Assembly: GCF_024300645.1 (NCBI RefSeq)
Contig: NZ_CP101291.1
Span: 1,240,001-1,304,000 of the forward strand
Length of the DNA stretch: 64,000 nt
Source of the DNA: Alteromonas sp. LMIT006
GTDB taxonomy: Bacteria > Pseudomonadota > Gammaproteobacteria > Enterobacterales > Alteromonadaceae
Direction: 5' to 3'
The position numbers and the translations under genes are program-made. This document shows positions 45,715 through 53,370 of this stretch, piece after piece; within the stretch, counting starts at the first letter, position 1, and each line of letters starts with the position of its first letter. The notes beneath the pieces are model-generated. The model saw nothing but the letters and a program-made list of their open reading frames with translations. It had not been told where the DNA came from and did no database searches.

Positions 45715-46728
45715 TTACGATTTACGGCGACGTAAGCCCGCTAATACAAGTAAGCCAGCCCCGAGGACTCCCATGGTTGCAGGTGCGTTGGCGTTGATGA
45801 TTACATCATCGGAAGCAAGGGTGACTGTGCGAGAAAAAACATCATGCCCAACAAGCGAAGGATTGCCTTGTAATAAATCTGCTTTAAACAGATCCCAAAA
45901 ATCATCTGAACCTACAGGATTATTGGGGTTATTGGTTGCAGCAATAAACGGATTACAACCTCCAAATGTACAAGTTCCATCCACGCTACTATTCGAGTTT
46001 AAAACGGATCTTAAAAATGCATCAGCGTCAGTATTAGCGAATGTCAAATCAGTAGTTGGGTCTACAAAAGCATCAGATGCGTCATCAAAATCAATTTGTG
46101 CAGCAAATGAAGGGGCGTTTCCTCCGTCGATTAGGTCATCAAAACCAACACCCCATTGGTCAGTGAGGATATCATCGCCGGCTTCAATGGCAACACCACC
46201 AAATTCGAATTGAGGAATACCAGTTAGTGATGGTGGACTGACGACAAAATTATTCAGTAAAAATGAAGCAGCTAACTCAGTTCGAACATCATCAGATTGA
46301 TCACCAGATGTACCATTACCGTCAACTGTAAATATATTAAATAACCCCCCTGAAAATCCTGATACGAGCTCAGTAGGTGATACTTGAGTAGAATTACCAT
46401 ATACAAAATAGTTTAATTCAAGGTAATTACCAGATAAGTCGAATATCTGATTGCCTGAAGTAGGGTCATCATATCCAAAGAATACTCTCTGGATACCGGC
46501 GTCAACCACTAACTCACCGGCCTCAATAGTGCCATCGTCATCTGAATCAACAAAATAGGATGTCGCAGTAAAATCACCAAAAGCGCTGTAATCACTTATT
46601 AGTACAAGTTCTTCAAATGTGATGCTTTCTGTTGGTGTTCCAGGGAAATTAACATTGATAATACTTGCGTTCGCTGAGAAAGCCCCAACTGCAGCAAGCG
46701 CTAAAAGTGTTTTGCTATAAGTTTTCAT
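45715..46728 (-). CDS. PEP-CTERM sorting-domain protein with an EF-hand-like loop
   Basis: Secreted protein and probable substrate of the exosortase encoded at 22223. The 337-residue protein has a signal peptide (cleavage after SANA, about residue 21), an acidic mature part with few lysines, and a C-terminal tripartite signal: a short APAT motif in place of the PEP, a hydrophobic helix (MGVLGAGLLVLAGL) and the basic end RRRKS. Residues 61-72 (DSDDDGTIEAGE) fit a canonical EF-hand calcium loop. The substitution of Pro-Glu-Pro by N-A-P-A-T is a variant seen in Alteromonadales. AAAGGAT precedes the ATG, and a sigma-54 promoter lies about 60 bases upstream. Function of the mature domain is unknown. 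Confidence 0.82.
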   Translation of the reverse strand: MKTYSKTLLALAAVGAFSANASIINVNFPGTPTESITFEELVLISDYSAFGDFTATSYFVDSDDDGTIEAGELVVDAGIQRVFFGYDDPTSGNQIFDLSGNYLELNYFVYGNSTQVSPTELVSGFSGGLFNIFTVDGNGTSGDQSDDVRTELAASFLLNNFVVSPPSLTGIPQFEFGGVAIEAGDDILTDQWGVGFDDLIDGGNAPSFAAQIDFDDASDAFVDPTTDLTFANTDADAFLRSVLNSNSSVDGTCTFGGCNPFIAATNNPNNPVGSDDFWDLFKADLLQGNPSLVGHDVFSRTVTLASDDVIINANAPATMGVLGAGLLVLAGLRRRKS

Positions 46729-46786
46729 ATTTCTATCCTTTTAAAGGTGTTTGTGAACGCAAATATGATTGCATACACAGATACAC

Positions 46787-46802
46787 TGCATAGCATGTGC
46801 CA
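46787..46802 (-). promoter_or_regulatory. Sigma-54 (-24/-12) promoter of the PEP-CTERM gene
   Basis: Minus-strand TGGCACATGCTATGCA matches the RpoN consensus TGGCACG-N4-TTGCW in 10 of its 11 most informative positions, with the invariant GG and GC ten bases apart. Transcription would start about 12 bases after the GC, near 46776, giving a leader of about 48 bases. The rest of 46729-46942 is A/T-rich, including long T and A runs, with no gene. Confidence 0.7.
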
Positions 46803-46942
46803 AATCCATAAGTGCTTGTTTTTATTATTTTTTTTATTTTCTTTTTGTTTAATAATTGAGCGGTTGTAAAAAAGGCTGACAGTAAAGATGAGGATAGGAA
46901 AAAGAAAAGAGTTAGAAGATGGGAGTTTATATATGTATACGC

Positions 46943-47809
46943 TTAGTTACTTAAGACAACGCGCTTGGCGATCTGATACTTAATACGCTGCAATAACCCA
47001 TCATTACCAAACGGGCACCAGGTTTTGACCAGTTTGTTTTTGTACGCATCAAAATGCAAACCATGTGGCGCGCAGATGATGTCCCCACGGTTCAGGAGTA
47101 TTTTGAGCACATTCGTGGCATTGACACCCGCGCACAATTTGACGCCCATAATGACCGATGGGCCTTTTTCAGCGGCAAAATCTGCGCGTGACGGGTCGAC
47201 CAAATAATCCCGTTGCAATAGAGCTGGGGTCAGTCCCACCATAAATTTTAAAAGCTTTTCTTGTTTGCTGTGACATTTTGAAAAGCCAAAATATTCATCA
47301 AAATCCATCGAACCTGGCATGAAACACAGCATGGCGACGCCAAAGCCAATCGGACCGGTGGTGATGACAGGAATCCCTTTGTCCGCACATTTGCGAAAGA
47401 CCAATTCACGGGCTTCCATCGCAAAAAAATCCAAGCTGTCTACGTACACATCAACACCTTCTAGAAACGCATCGACATTGTCTTGATTGACTCCAAAGGG
47501 GAAAGTTTTAATCTGCGCCTCTGGGTTGATCGAAAGGGTCATCTGTTCAAGCGTATCGAGCTTGGGCTGGTCAATGGAGTCCATGGTAGCACCGATTTGA
47601 CGATTGAAATTATGCACATCAAACTCATCAAAATCTGAAATATGAAATTGAGTTAGCCCTAATCGAGTCAATGTTATTAGGTGTTCCCCTCCAACACCAC
47701 CCAGTCCGGCTATAGCGATTTTCTTAGTGGCAAGAAGCGCTTGTTCGGCTTCTGTCACCCAACCAATATTTCGAGAAACAGCAGATTGATAATTAAATAG
47801 ACTGGTCAT
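46943..47809 (-). CDS. ThiF/MoeB/HesA-family adenylyltransferase (E1-like)
   Basis: A 288-residue protein with the E1-like nucleotide-binding motif IAGLGGVGGEHL and the following FDEFDVHNFNRQIGA, in which the acidic residue and RQ contact ATP. Members adenylate the C-terminus of a small protein or a carboxylate substrate. It lies 13 bases after the exosortase-associated acyltransferase gene and probably works with it. No ubiquitin-like partner is encoded nearby, and a dedicated catalytic cysteine could not be assigned. Confidence 0.82.
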   Translation of the reverse strand: MTSLFNYQSAVSRNIGWVTEAEQALLATKKIAIAGLGGVGGEHLITLTRLGLTQFHISDFDEFDVHNFNRQIGATMDSIDQPKLDTLEQMTLSINPEAQIKTFPFGVNQDNVDAFLEGVDVYVDSLDFFAMEARELVFRKCADKGIPVITTGPIGFGVAMLCFMPGSMDFDEYFGFSKCHSKQEKLLKFMVGLTPALLQRDYLVDPSRADFAAEKGPSVIMGVKLCAGVNATNVLKILLNRGDIICAPHGLHFDAYKNKLVKTWCPFGNDGLLQRIKYQIAKRVVLSN

Positions 47810-47822
47810 CCTAATACACTCC

Positions 47823-48650
47823 TTACCCTAGAGACTGTACTTTGAGTTGATTGCGAATGAGATCAAACATGACGTTAAAACTAGGAGAGAGATGTTCAAA
47901 AAACACATCCTGGCTAATGTAATAAGGTGCGCGAATGCCATGATAGTATACCGGTGGCCCAATTTGTTTAAACTTGATACCAATAAACGCCATACTCTTC
48001 GCCAGTCGGGGCTCCATCATGACGTAGGTATGGGGAATGCGATGGTTATATACTTGTCCGGCAGCGGCAAGGTATAGACCAATAGCGATAAATGGAAAGC
48101 AACGCAACTCATCTTCTGAATAATCACTTTCGTTGATCACACCTGTTCCTGAACCATCAAACTTATCGGCTTGTCTACGGCGAAAATCAAACGGCACTGC
48201 GAGTCGGGAGATTTCGCATACCGAGCCTCGAGGGAAGTTACTTGGATGATACTCTAGTTCGGTAATGCTCTCTGAACAATAACGCTCAATGGGGAGAACT
48301 TCGTTGTCGTGCTTTGGCCACACAACTCGGACGGTTCCGGCAAACGATTGCGAGCCCAAATGTTGTAAGACGCAATGTAACGAATAGGCATCAAATTCAT
48401 CTCGTTCTTGTTGCGTATCATTAGCCGGTTCAAATTCTTCTTCAATACAATAGACTTGGTATCGGATACCGTATACGACATTCTTAAGTTCTGGCTTTTG
48501 TGCGTCGAGCATCAAAAAATACCGAGAGAAGTGTTTGGAAATCTTTCTCGCATCGTTGAATTTTAAGAATAACCCCCACAGTCGCTTTAACTTTTTGAGA
48601 AGCGAGGTCTGTTTGGGTTTATTGATTGCAATATCCACACTGATATCCAC
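47823..48650 (-). CDS. PEP-CTERM/exosortase system-associated acyltransferase
   Basis: A 275-residue GNAT-fold protein related to autoinducer synthases, recognised from KNVVYGIRYQVYCIEEEF near the N-terminus, FAGTVRVVWP and RGSVCEISRLAVPFDFRRR. The family is confined to genomes that have exosortases, and is proposed to make an N-acyl amino acid or related compound; the product here is unknown. It may be cotranscribed with the YdcF gene 41 bases upstream and the ThiF-like gene 13 bases downstream. Confidence 0.85.
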   Translation of the reverse strand: MDISVDIAINKPKQTSLLKKLKRLWGLFLKFNDARKISKHFSRYFLMLDAQKPELKNVVYGIRYQVYCIEEEFEPANDTQQERDEFDAYSLHCVLQHLGSQSFAGTVRVVWPKHDNEVLPIERYCSESITELEYHPSNFPRGSVCEISRLAVPFDFRRRQADKFDGSGTGVINESDYSEDELRCFPFIAIGLYLAAAGQVYNHRIPHTYVMMEPRLAKSMAFIGIKFKQIGPPVYYHGIRAPYYISQDVFFEHLSPSFNVMFDLIRNQLKVQSLG

Positions 48651-48691
48651 TGACTACGGGTCTAGTCAGAAGTGTAGACAACAATTTTGAA

Positions 48692-49483
48692 TTACGCCGA
48701 GAATTTGCGAATTTTTATTGAGATATCGTAGTAAAAATACGAAAGATACTCGTATAACCCCATATACACTCTGTGTAATGAGTCAATGGCAGGGGCATTT
48801 ATCTGTAGTCTGATTTGTCCACTGGTGAGAAAATCCACCGGAAACAGGATTTTGTTGACCAACCCAAGTTGCGACATCAGTAAATCGATGCGACGCATGT
48901 GCGTGGCAGAGGAAACAATGATTGGATTGCCTTCTGAGATATAAGCAAAAGCTTCTTGCAGCTCGGTCTGGGTGTTAAACGGACCCTCTGGGGAACTGGG
49001 CACCAGGATAAGGTCTTCCTTAGGGATGCCCCGTGCCATAAAGTATTGTGCAGCAAACTCGTTATAAGGCGTTTGGCTTTGTGCCAAAAACGGCCCCCCG
49101 GTTAATATGATGGGTTTTTTGATGTGTTGATATAAAAAATACGCATTACTGAGACGCTGTATGGTTGCTCGGGACCACAAGGCATGTTCGGCTAAGTCAC
49201 TGTTAGCAAAATAATACCCAGCTAACGGCAGTATGTGAGTCGCCTTGTGCAATCTTGGGTCAGTTAACTCAATAGACGGAGCAGTATGCTCAAGCGGTTT
49301 GAGTAACCAGCTGGAAAACGTATATTGGGAGCAGACCAACAACCATGCCACGCTCAACACTGCAAAGCGCTGTGCCAGTACGGTTCTTTTGAAGCCCATC
49401 AATACAGCTGCAAACAGTAATCCTAACAAAAACTGATTGATGGGAGAGCACAACGCGATGATGAGACTTTTCACAGATTTCAT
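48692..49483 (-). CDS. YdcF/ElyC (DUF218) family membrane protein
   Basis: A 263-residue protein with two N-terminal hydrophobic segments (about 8-26 and 40-55) and a DUF218 domain: ILPLAGYYFAN, RLSNAYFLYQHI, PIILTGG and SSATHMRRIDLLM, the diagnostic YdcF/ElyC/SanA pattern. Members affect cell-envelope carbon-lipid metabolism (ElyC is needed for peptidoglycan/ECA balance in E. coli); its role here is inferred to be in envelope polymer synthesis. Divergent from the protease gene over a 65-base region that must hold both promoters. Confidence 0.8.
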   Translation of the reverse strand: MKSVKSLIIALCSPINQFLLGLLFAAVLMGFKRTVLAQRFAVLSVAWLLVCSQYTFSSWLLKPLEHTAPSIELTDPRLHKATHILPLAGYYFANSDLAEHALWSRATIQRLSNAYFLYQHIKKPIILTGGPFLAQSQTPYNEFAAQYFMARGIPKEDLILVPSSPEGPFNTQTELQEAFAYISEGNPIIVSSATHMRRIDLLMSQLGLVNKILFPVDFLTSGQIRLQINAPAIDSLHRVYMGLYEYLSYFYYDISIKIRKFSA

Positions 49484-49548
49484 TTAATTAATAAGCAAAC
49501 GTACCGAAACAGTCTAGACTAATAGTCAGTTTATTCAAAGGTATGAGT

Positions 49549-50310
49549 ATGAAGAAGTTTGTCTTACTGGTCGCAGTGTTGGTTGTCACCACAATGAGTG
49601 TCAGTGCCAATGACTTAGTCCACACAATTAAGACCGTAAAGAACGGGGTGGTGGCAATAGGTCTGCATACTCCACTCGAGTCGAGTGCGCCAGCCATTCG
49701 AGGTACTGGGTTTGTGTTTGGCAACGGTCGATACATTGCGACCAATTATCACGTCGTCGCCCAAACGCTCGACCCAAGTATCGTACAAAATTATGTCGCG
49801 TTAGCGGGAGAGGGGCGTGCGCCTGTGATGCATAAGTTATCCATTGTTGCGATTCAGCCGGTTCACGATTTGGCGATATTGCAGTTAGAGTCTCCGTTGG
49901 CACCCCTTGTGCTCAGTGAAGATGCGTTTTTACCAGAGGGTTCGATGGTGGCATTAACTGGATTTCCAATTGGATCCGTCCTTGGTTTATATCCAGCCAC
50001 ACATCAAGCCATGATCGCAGCAATTACCCCAGATGCAATCCCCTTGCACAACACACAAGGGCTCAGTCAGCGTCTCATCGATAAACTACAAGCGCCTTCT
50101 ATGGTCTATCAACTGGATGGTACCGCCTATCCGGGCAACAGCGGCAGTCCCTTGTATTCGCCTGTCACCGGCGAAGTGGTTGGGATCATCAACAAAGTCA
50201 TTGTGAGTGAAGGCAAAGAATCGGCTATCAGTACGCCAACTGGGATCAGTTACGCCATTCCCGTGAAATACCTCAGAGCACTGGCGCAAAAACACAATAT
50301 TCAAGTGTGA
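49549..50310 (+). CDS. Secreted trypsin-like serine protease without PDZ domain
   Basis: Periplasmic S1-type protease resembling the catalytic part of HtrA/DegP. The protein of about 253 residues has a signal peptide (cleavage near SVSA, about residue 20) and the triad in order: His in ATNYHVVAQ, Asp in VHDLAILQL and Ser in YPGNSGSPLYS. It ends soon after the catalytic domain, so there is no PDZ domain. The ATG at 49549 has AAAGG seven bases upstream; the ATG two codons earlier is the alternative. It lies just before the sigma-54-linked operon at 50517 and may process its Tat-signal protein or the PEP-CTERM protein, but this is only positional inference. Confidence 0.85.
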   Translation: MKKFVLLVAVLVVTTMSVSANDLVHTIKTVKNGVVAIGLHTPLESSAPAIRGTGFVFGNGRYIATNYHVVAQTLDPSIVQNYVALAGEGRAPVMHKLSIVAIQPVHDLAILQLESPLAPLVLSEDAFLPEGSMVALTGFPIGSVLGLYPATHQAMIAAITPDAIPLHNTQGLSQRLIDKLQAPSMVYQLDGTAYPGNSGSPLYSPVTGEVVGIINKVIVSEGKESAISTPTGISYAIPVKYLRALAQKHNIQV

Positions 50311-50431
50311 GTCTGAATGAAAACGATAAAAGCAATAACCAAACAACGACTATCGGAAATACTGTCAAAAATTTTGACACTCGTTCGGTCGTGGTTTGAA
50401 AATAACTAGTTAGATCAATAGCTTGATTTTC

Positions 50432-50447
50432 TGGTGTGAAATTTGCA
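50432..50447 (+). promoter_or_regulatory. Sigma-54 (-24/-12) promoter of the Tat-PqqD-HprK operon
   Basis: TGGTGTGAAATTTGCA has the invariant GG and GC of RpoN promoters exactly ten bases apart and a perfect TTGCA at -12; the -24 half departs from TGGCAC at two positions. Transcription would begin near 50458, about 58 bases before the ATG at 50517. The rest of 50311-50516 shows only a TTTTGACA-like repeat pair (AAAATTTTGAC near 50367) and no other gene. Confidence 0.68.
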
Positions 50448-50516
50448 GATTTATAAAAAACCATAAATTAAGTAGTGAACACTGCAGTTTTCTCACTGAT
50501 GTGAAGGAGTGGAATA

Positions 50517-51026
50517 ATGGAACACAACAACGTCTCGAGACAAGACAACCAAGCAAATGACTCGGTGTCAGCCCGCAGAAAGTTTTTAATTAAAACGTCT
50601 ACAGGCTTAGGGGCTGCCACAGTCATGGCTGCCTTACCCATTAAGTCAGCTTGGGCAACTGGCGTGGTCAATTCGATTGTTGCCTCTGGCAATGGCTCAG
50701 ATTTTGCCAATCGTCGCACCGGCATGGATGTGAATTTTTTGAGCGTACAACAGTTGCAAAGCTTAAATTTGGATCCCACCAGTTACGTAGGATACGAGTC
50801 TGAAATCAATACAATAAACGCTTCAACGACCCCTATGATGCCTACGGATGCAGAAATGCGCGCAGCATTTGTACTTAACCAACTTCTTGATGGAAGCCAT
50901 GGTATCAATTATCCTGTGGTGGATCTCAGTGCTGACCCGTCCTTTACGGTGGCAGTTTTTGAAGATAAGATAGCCAATGCATCCGCCATGGACATCCAGA
51001 TGGCTTATGATGCACTCACGGCGTAA
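50517..51026 (+). CDS. Small Tat-signal protein heading the HprK-related operon
   Basis: A 169-residue protein with a twin-arginine signal: a polar N-region, ARRKFLIKTS (R20, R21), a hydrophobic stretch (GLGAATVMAALP) and a cleavage site after SAWA (about residue 47). The mature part of about 120 residues has no recognised domain, no cysteine, and a Ser/Thr/Asp/Asn-rich composition (many Asn-Ala-Ser turns). AAGGAG lies eight bases before the ATG. As first gene of the PqqD/kinase/nucleotidyltransferase operon it is the natural candidate for the modified substrate or an exported partner; the family is not known to me. Confidence 0.7.
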   Translation: MEHNNVSRQDNQANDSVSARRKFLIKTSTGLGAATVMAALPIKSAWATGVVNSIVASGNGSDFANRRTGMDVNFLSVQQLQSLNLDPTSYVGYESEINTINASTTPMMPTDAEMRAAFVLNQLLDGSHGINYPVVDLSADPSFTVAVFEDKIANASAMDIQMAYDALTA

Positions 51027-51062
51027 ACGCCAAACATTGAATTTGTTTAAAGGAGCTCAAGG

Positions 51063-51311
51063 ATGAGTCAATTATCACATTTTTTACAAGCAGGGGTGCA
51101 TGTCCACCCTTTTTCAGACCGCAGTGGTACGGTATTGTTTAATGAAAAAACCACACAAATGCTCACCGTGTTTTTTACCCAGGACAAGCTGAATCAAGTC
51201 CTGTCAGATTATTCTCAACAAATTCCGTTGTCAGCCGATGAATTATCTATGGTCAAATCGTTAATTCGCCAAGAGTTTATTTATCAAGAACCACTGCAAC
51301 AGGCGAGCTAA
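51063..51311 (+). CDS. PqqD-like small protein (HPr-rel-A system)
   Basis: An 82-residue protein with the PqqD-like winged-helix pattern: HPFSDRSGTVLFNEKTTQML (start of the fold), then SADELSMVKSLIRQEFI, and a short C-terminal tail. PqqD proteins bind peptide leaders and deliver them to modifying enzymes. It matches the PqqD-like chaperone that accompanies HprK-related kinase A. AAGGAG precedes the ATG at 51063. The next gene, on the same strand, starts with GTG 21 bases later. Confidence 0.78.
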   Translation: MSQLSHFLQAGVHVHPFSDRSGTVLFNEKTTQMLTVFFTQDKLNQVLSDYSQQIPLSADELSMVKSLIRQEFIYQEPLQQAS

Positions 51312-51332
51312 GCAAGCTAAGAGACGCTGACA

Positions 51333-52205
51333 GTGACAGCAACTTATGATGTATTGATACCGCCGTTTAACTTTCGGGTGCAAACCGATATTGCCTTGGT
51401 GGAACAAAACCTCCACACCCTATACGGGCAACAGGTGTTGCCTGAAGGGTCTTTGCCTTTTATCGACTATCATATTGCGGTCCGCCACTCGACGGGCTTG
51501 AGACGGTGGTTTCGGCCACAAGCCTCGTTTTTTTGTGACCAACACGAACCGCTTAAGCCTTTGCATCTGAGCCAAGCGTTTGCCATGCTGGAATGGGGGA
51601 TGAATTGGACCATTGCTGCGCATGAATTGCAGCATGTTATTGTGCACTCAGGGATCTTAGCCAAACACAATCAAGCCATTCTCTTCCCTGCACCTCCTGG
51701 ATCGGGTAAGAGTACGATGTCGGCGTATTTGGCGTTCAATGGTTGGCGCTTGCTATCAGATGAAATGGCCGTGATCGATCCCGAAACATTTGAAGCAATC
51801 CCTTTTGCTAGACCGATTTGCCTTAAAAATAAGAGCATTGATTTGGCGCAGTCGTGGTTCCCTGATGCGCCGTTTTCCACTGTTGCAAAAGACACTCATA
51901 AGGGAGATGTTATTCACTTATCAGCACCGCTTAACGAAGACGAGCGTTTTGCTCCAGCGCGAATTAAAGGCATTGTGTTTCCTAAGTACAATCCAGATAT
52001 CACAGACATACAGATCACCCAACTCAACCAATCTCAAGCCATGCATCAACTTGCGGACAATGCATTTAATTTTTCATTAATGGCACATCGAGGCTTTAAG
52101 GCTTTAACGAGTGTGGTGGAGCAAGCGGACAGTTATCATATTGAATATCGGGATGCCGCTGACGTCAAGGCCTTCCTAGAACAAGAAGTATTGGAATATG
52201 TCTAA
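51333..52205 (+). CDS. HprK-related kinase A
   Basis: A 290-residue protein like the catalytic domain of HPr(Ser) kinase/phosphorylase: P-loop FPAPPGSGKSTMSAYL (residues ~119-130), then LLSDEMAVID with the conserved acidic pair (D143, E144). It lacks the N-terminal domain and the K4-loop signature of true HprK, so it is not expected to act on HPr; kinases of this type phosphorylate peptides in lasso-peptide loci. It starts with GTG at 51333. Its 3' end overlaps the nucleotidyltransferase gene by eight bases. Confidence 0.85.
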   Translation: MTATYDVLIPPFNFRVQTDIALVEQNLHTLYGQQVLPEGSLPFIDYHIAVRHSTGLRRWFRPQASFFCDQHEPLKPLHLSQAFAMLEWGMNWTIAAHELQHVIVHSGILAKHNQAILFPAPPGSGKSTMSAYLAFNGWRLLSDEMAVIDPETFEAIPFARPICLKNKSIDLAQSWFPDAPFSTVAKDTHKGDVIHLSAPLNEDERFAPARIKGIVFPKYNPDITDIQITQLNQSQAMHQLADNAFNFSLMAHRGFKALTSVVEQADSYHIEYRDAADVKAFLEQEVLEYV

Positions 52206-53370
52206 GCTTGGTCAACAAGACTTAATCAGACTCTTCGTCATGCCTGACACCGCACTGGAATATAATGAGACACAGTGGTCGGGTATCGTGCAGTTATTGC
52301 GTCATGAAAAACTCCTCGCTCGATATGGTCATCGCTTGGCCGATCATCACCTATTAGAACAATTGCCTTTATCTGTTCAGCATCATTTTAACAACGCGAT
52401 GGATGTTACCACACGGCATATTCATCAAGTTCATCATACGGTAAAACTCATCCATCGTTTGTTGGGCGAGTCTTATCCGATGATTGTCTTAAAAGGCGCG
52501 GCGTATACATTGTTGGGGGATGTCGTTAGCCGAGGGCGTATTTACAGCGATATTGATATTTGGGTGCAACAATCCGATATTGCCGGCGCTGAACAGCAAC
52601 TCAAGCTGACGGGCTGGTTCAGTGGTGAGATGGATGATTATGATGACCGGTATTATCGAGAATGGGCGCATGAGATCCCGCCAATGTATCACGGTGGTAC
52701 CGGCGCAGTACTGGATATGCATCATAACATTGTTCCTCCCGTGTCGGGTCGTGCTGTGGATGTGAGTTTTTTTATTCAACACATAGAAGTCACCGCTTCG
52801 GGGGTGAAAGTGTTATCACTGCCAGCACGAACACTGCACAGCACGATTCATTTGTTATTCAATGAAGAATGTGAATACGCGTTACGTGATCTGATTGATT
52901 TGCTATTGATGTTTGAGCAATTTTCATTGGATGATTGGGATATCTATTGGGCGTTGGCGCAACAAACAGGGTTTGCTCGAGAAAGTGTCATGGCCATCGA
53001 TTTATGTCAAAACATGTTGAGCCTCTCGGTACCAGAAGCCATAGCAAAACAAGCCGGACGGATACAAAAGAAAGTATCAACACGCGCATTAGTCGCTGTT
53101 TATCAACGCATTATTGCCAGTTCTCATCCATTAGTGGCGAGTCGCTTAAGTAAAGTATGTGAAAGATTCATTTGGTTAAGAGGCCATTACTTAAAAATGC
53201 CCTGGACATTGTTGCTGTATCATATGATGATGAAAGCCTACCGAAGCACAGCTCAAATAGTACTCGGTAGACATATCTTTACCAAGACCGATCCAGAGTT
53301 ATTGGGACCTCTTAAGACGGGACAGGATGTAAAATGTTCGCACAAGATGCAAAGGGAGATGCATAGATGA
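52198..53370 (+). CDS. Nucleotidyltransferase family protein (NTP_transf_5-like)
   Basis: A 390-residue protein with the core of the nucleotidyltransferase superfamily: VLKGAAYTLLGDVVSRGRIYSDIDIWV, where K99-G100 and the acidic pair D118/D120 of SDID mark the active site, followed by a long helical C-terminal part. Members of this group occur together with HprK-related kinases and PqqD-like proteins. The transferred nucleotide and acceptor are unknown. Overlaps the kinase gene by eight bases and the epimerase by ATGA, so the set is translated as a coupled operon. Confidence 0.82.
   Translation: MSKLGQQDLIRLFVMPDTALEYNETQWSGIVQLLRHEKLLARYGHRLADHHLLEQLPLSVQHHFNNAMDVTTRHIHQVHHTVKLIHRLLGESYPMIVLKGAAYTLLGDVVSRGRIYSDIDIWVQQSDIAGAEQQLKLTGWFSGEMDDYDDRYYREWAHEIPPMYHGGTGAVLDMHHNIVPPVSGRAVDVSFFIQHIEVTASGVKVLSLPARTLHSTIHLLFNEECEYALRDLIDLLLMFEQFSLDDWDIYWALAQQTGFARESVMAIDLCQNMLSLSVPEAIAKQAGRIQKKVSTRALVAVYQRIIASSHPLVASRLSKVCERFIWLRGHYLKMPWTLLLYHMMMKAYRSTAQIVLGRHIFTKTDPELLGPLKTGQDVKCSHKMQREMHR

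Noticed and set aside
51333-52205. True HPr kinase/phosphorylase of the phosphotransferase system
   Set aside because: It lacks the N-terminal domain and the HprK signature loop, and no HPr or PTS gene lies nearby.
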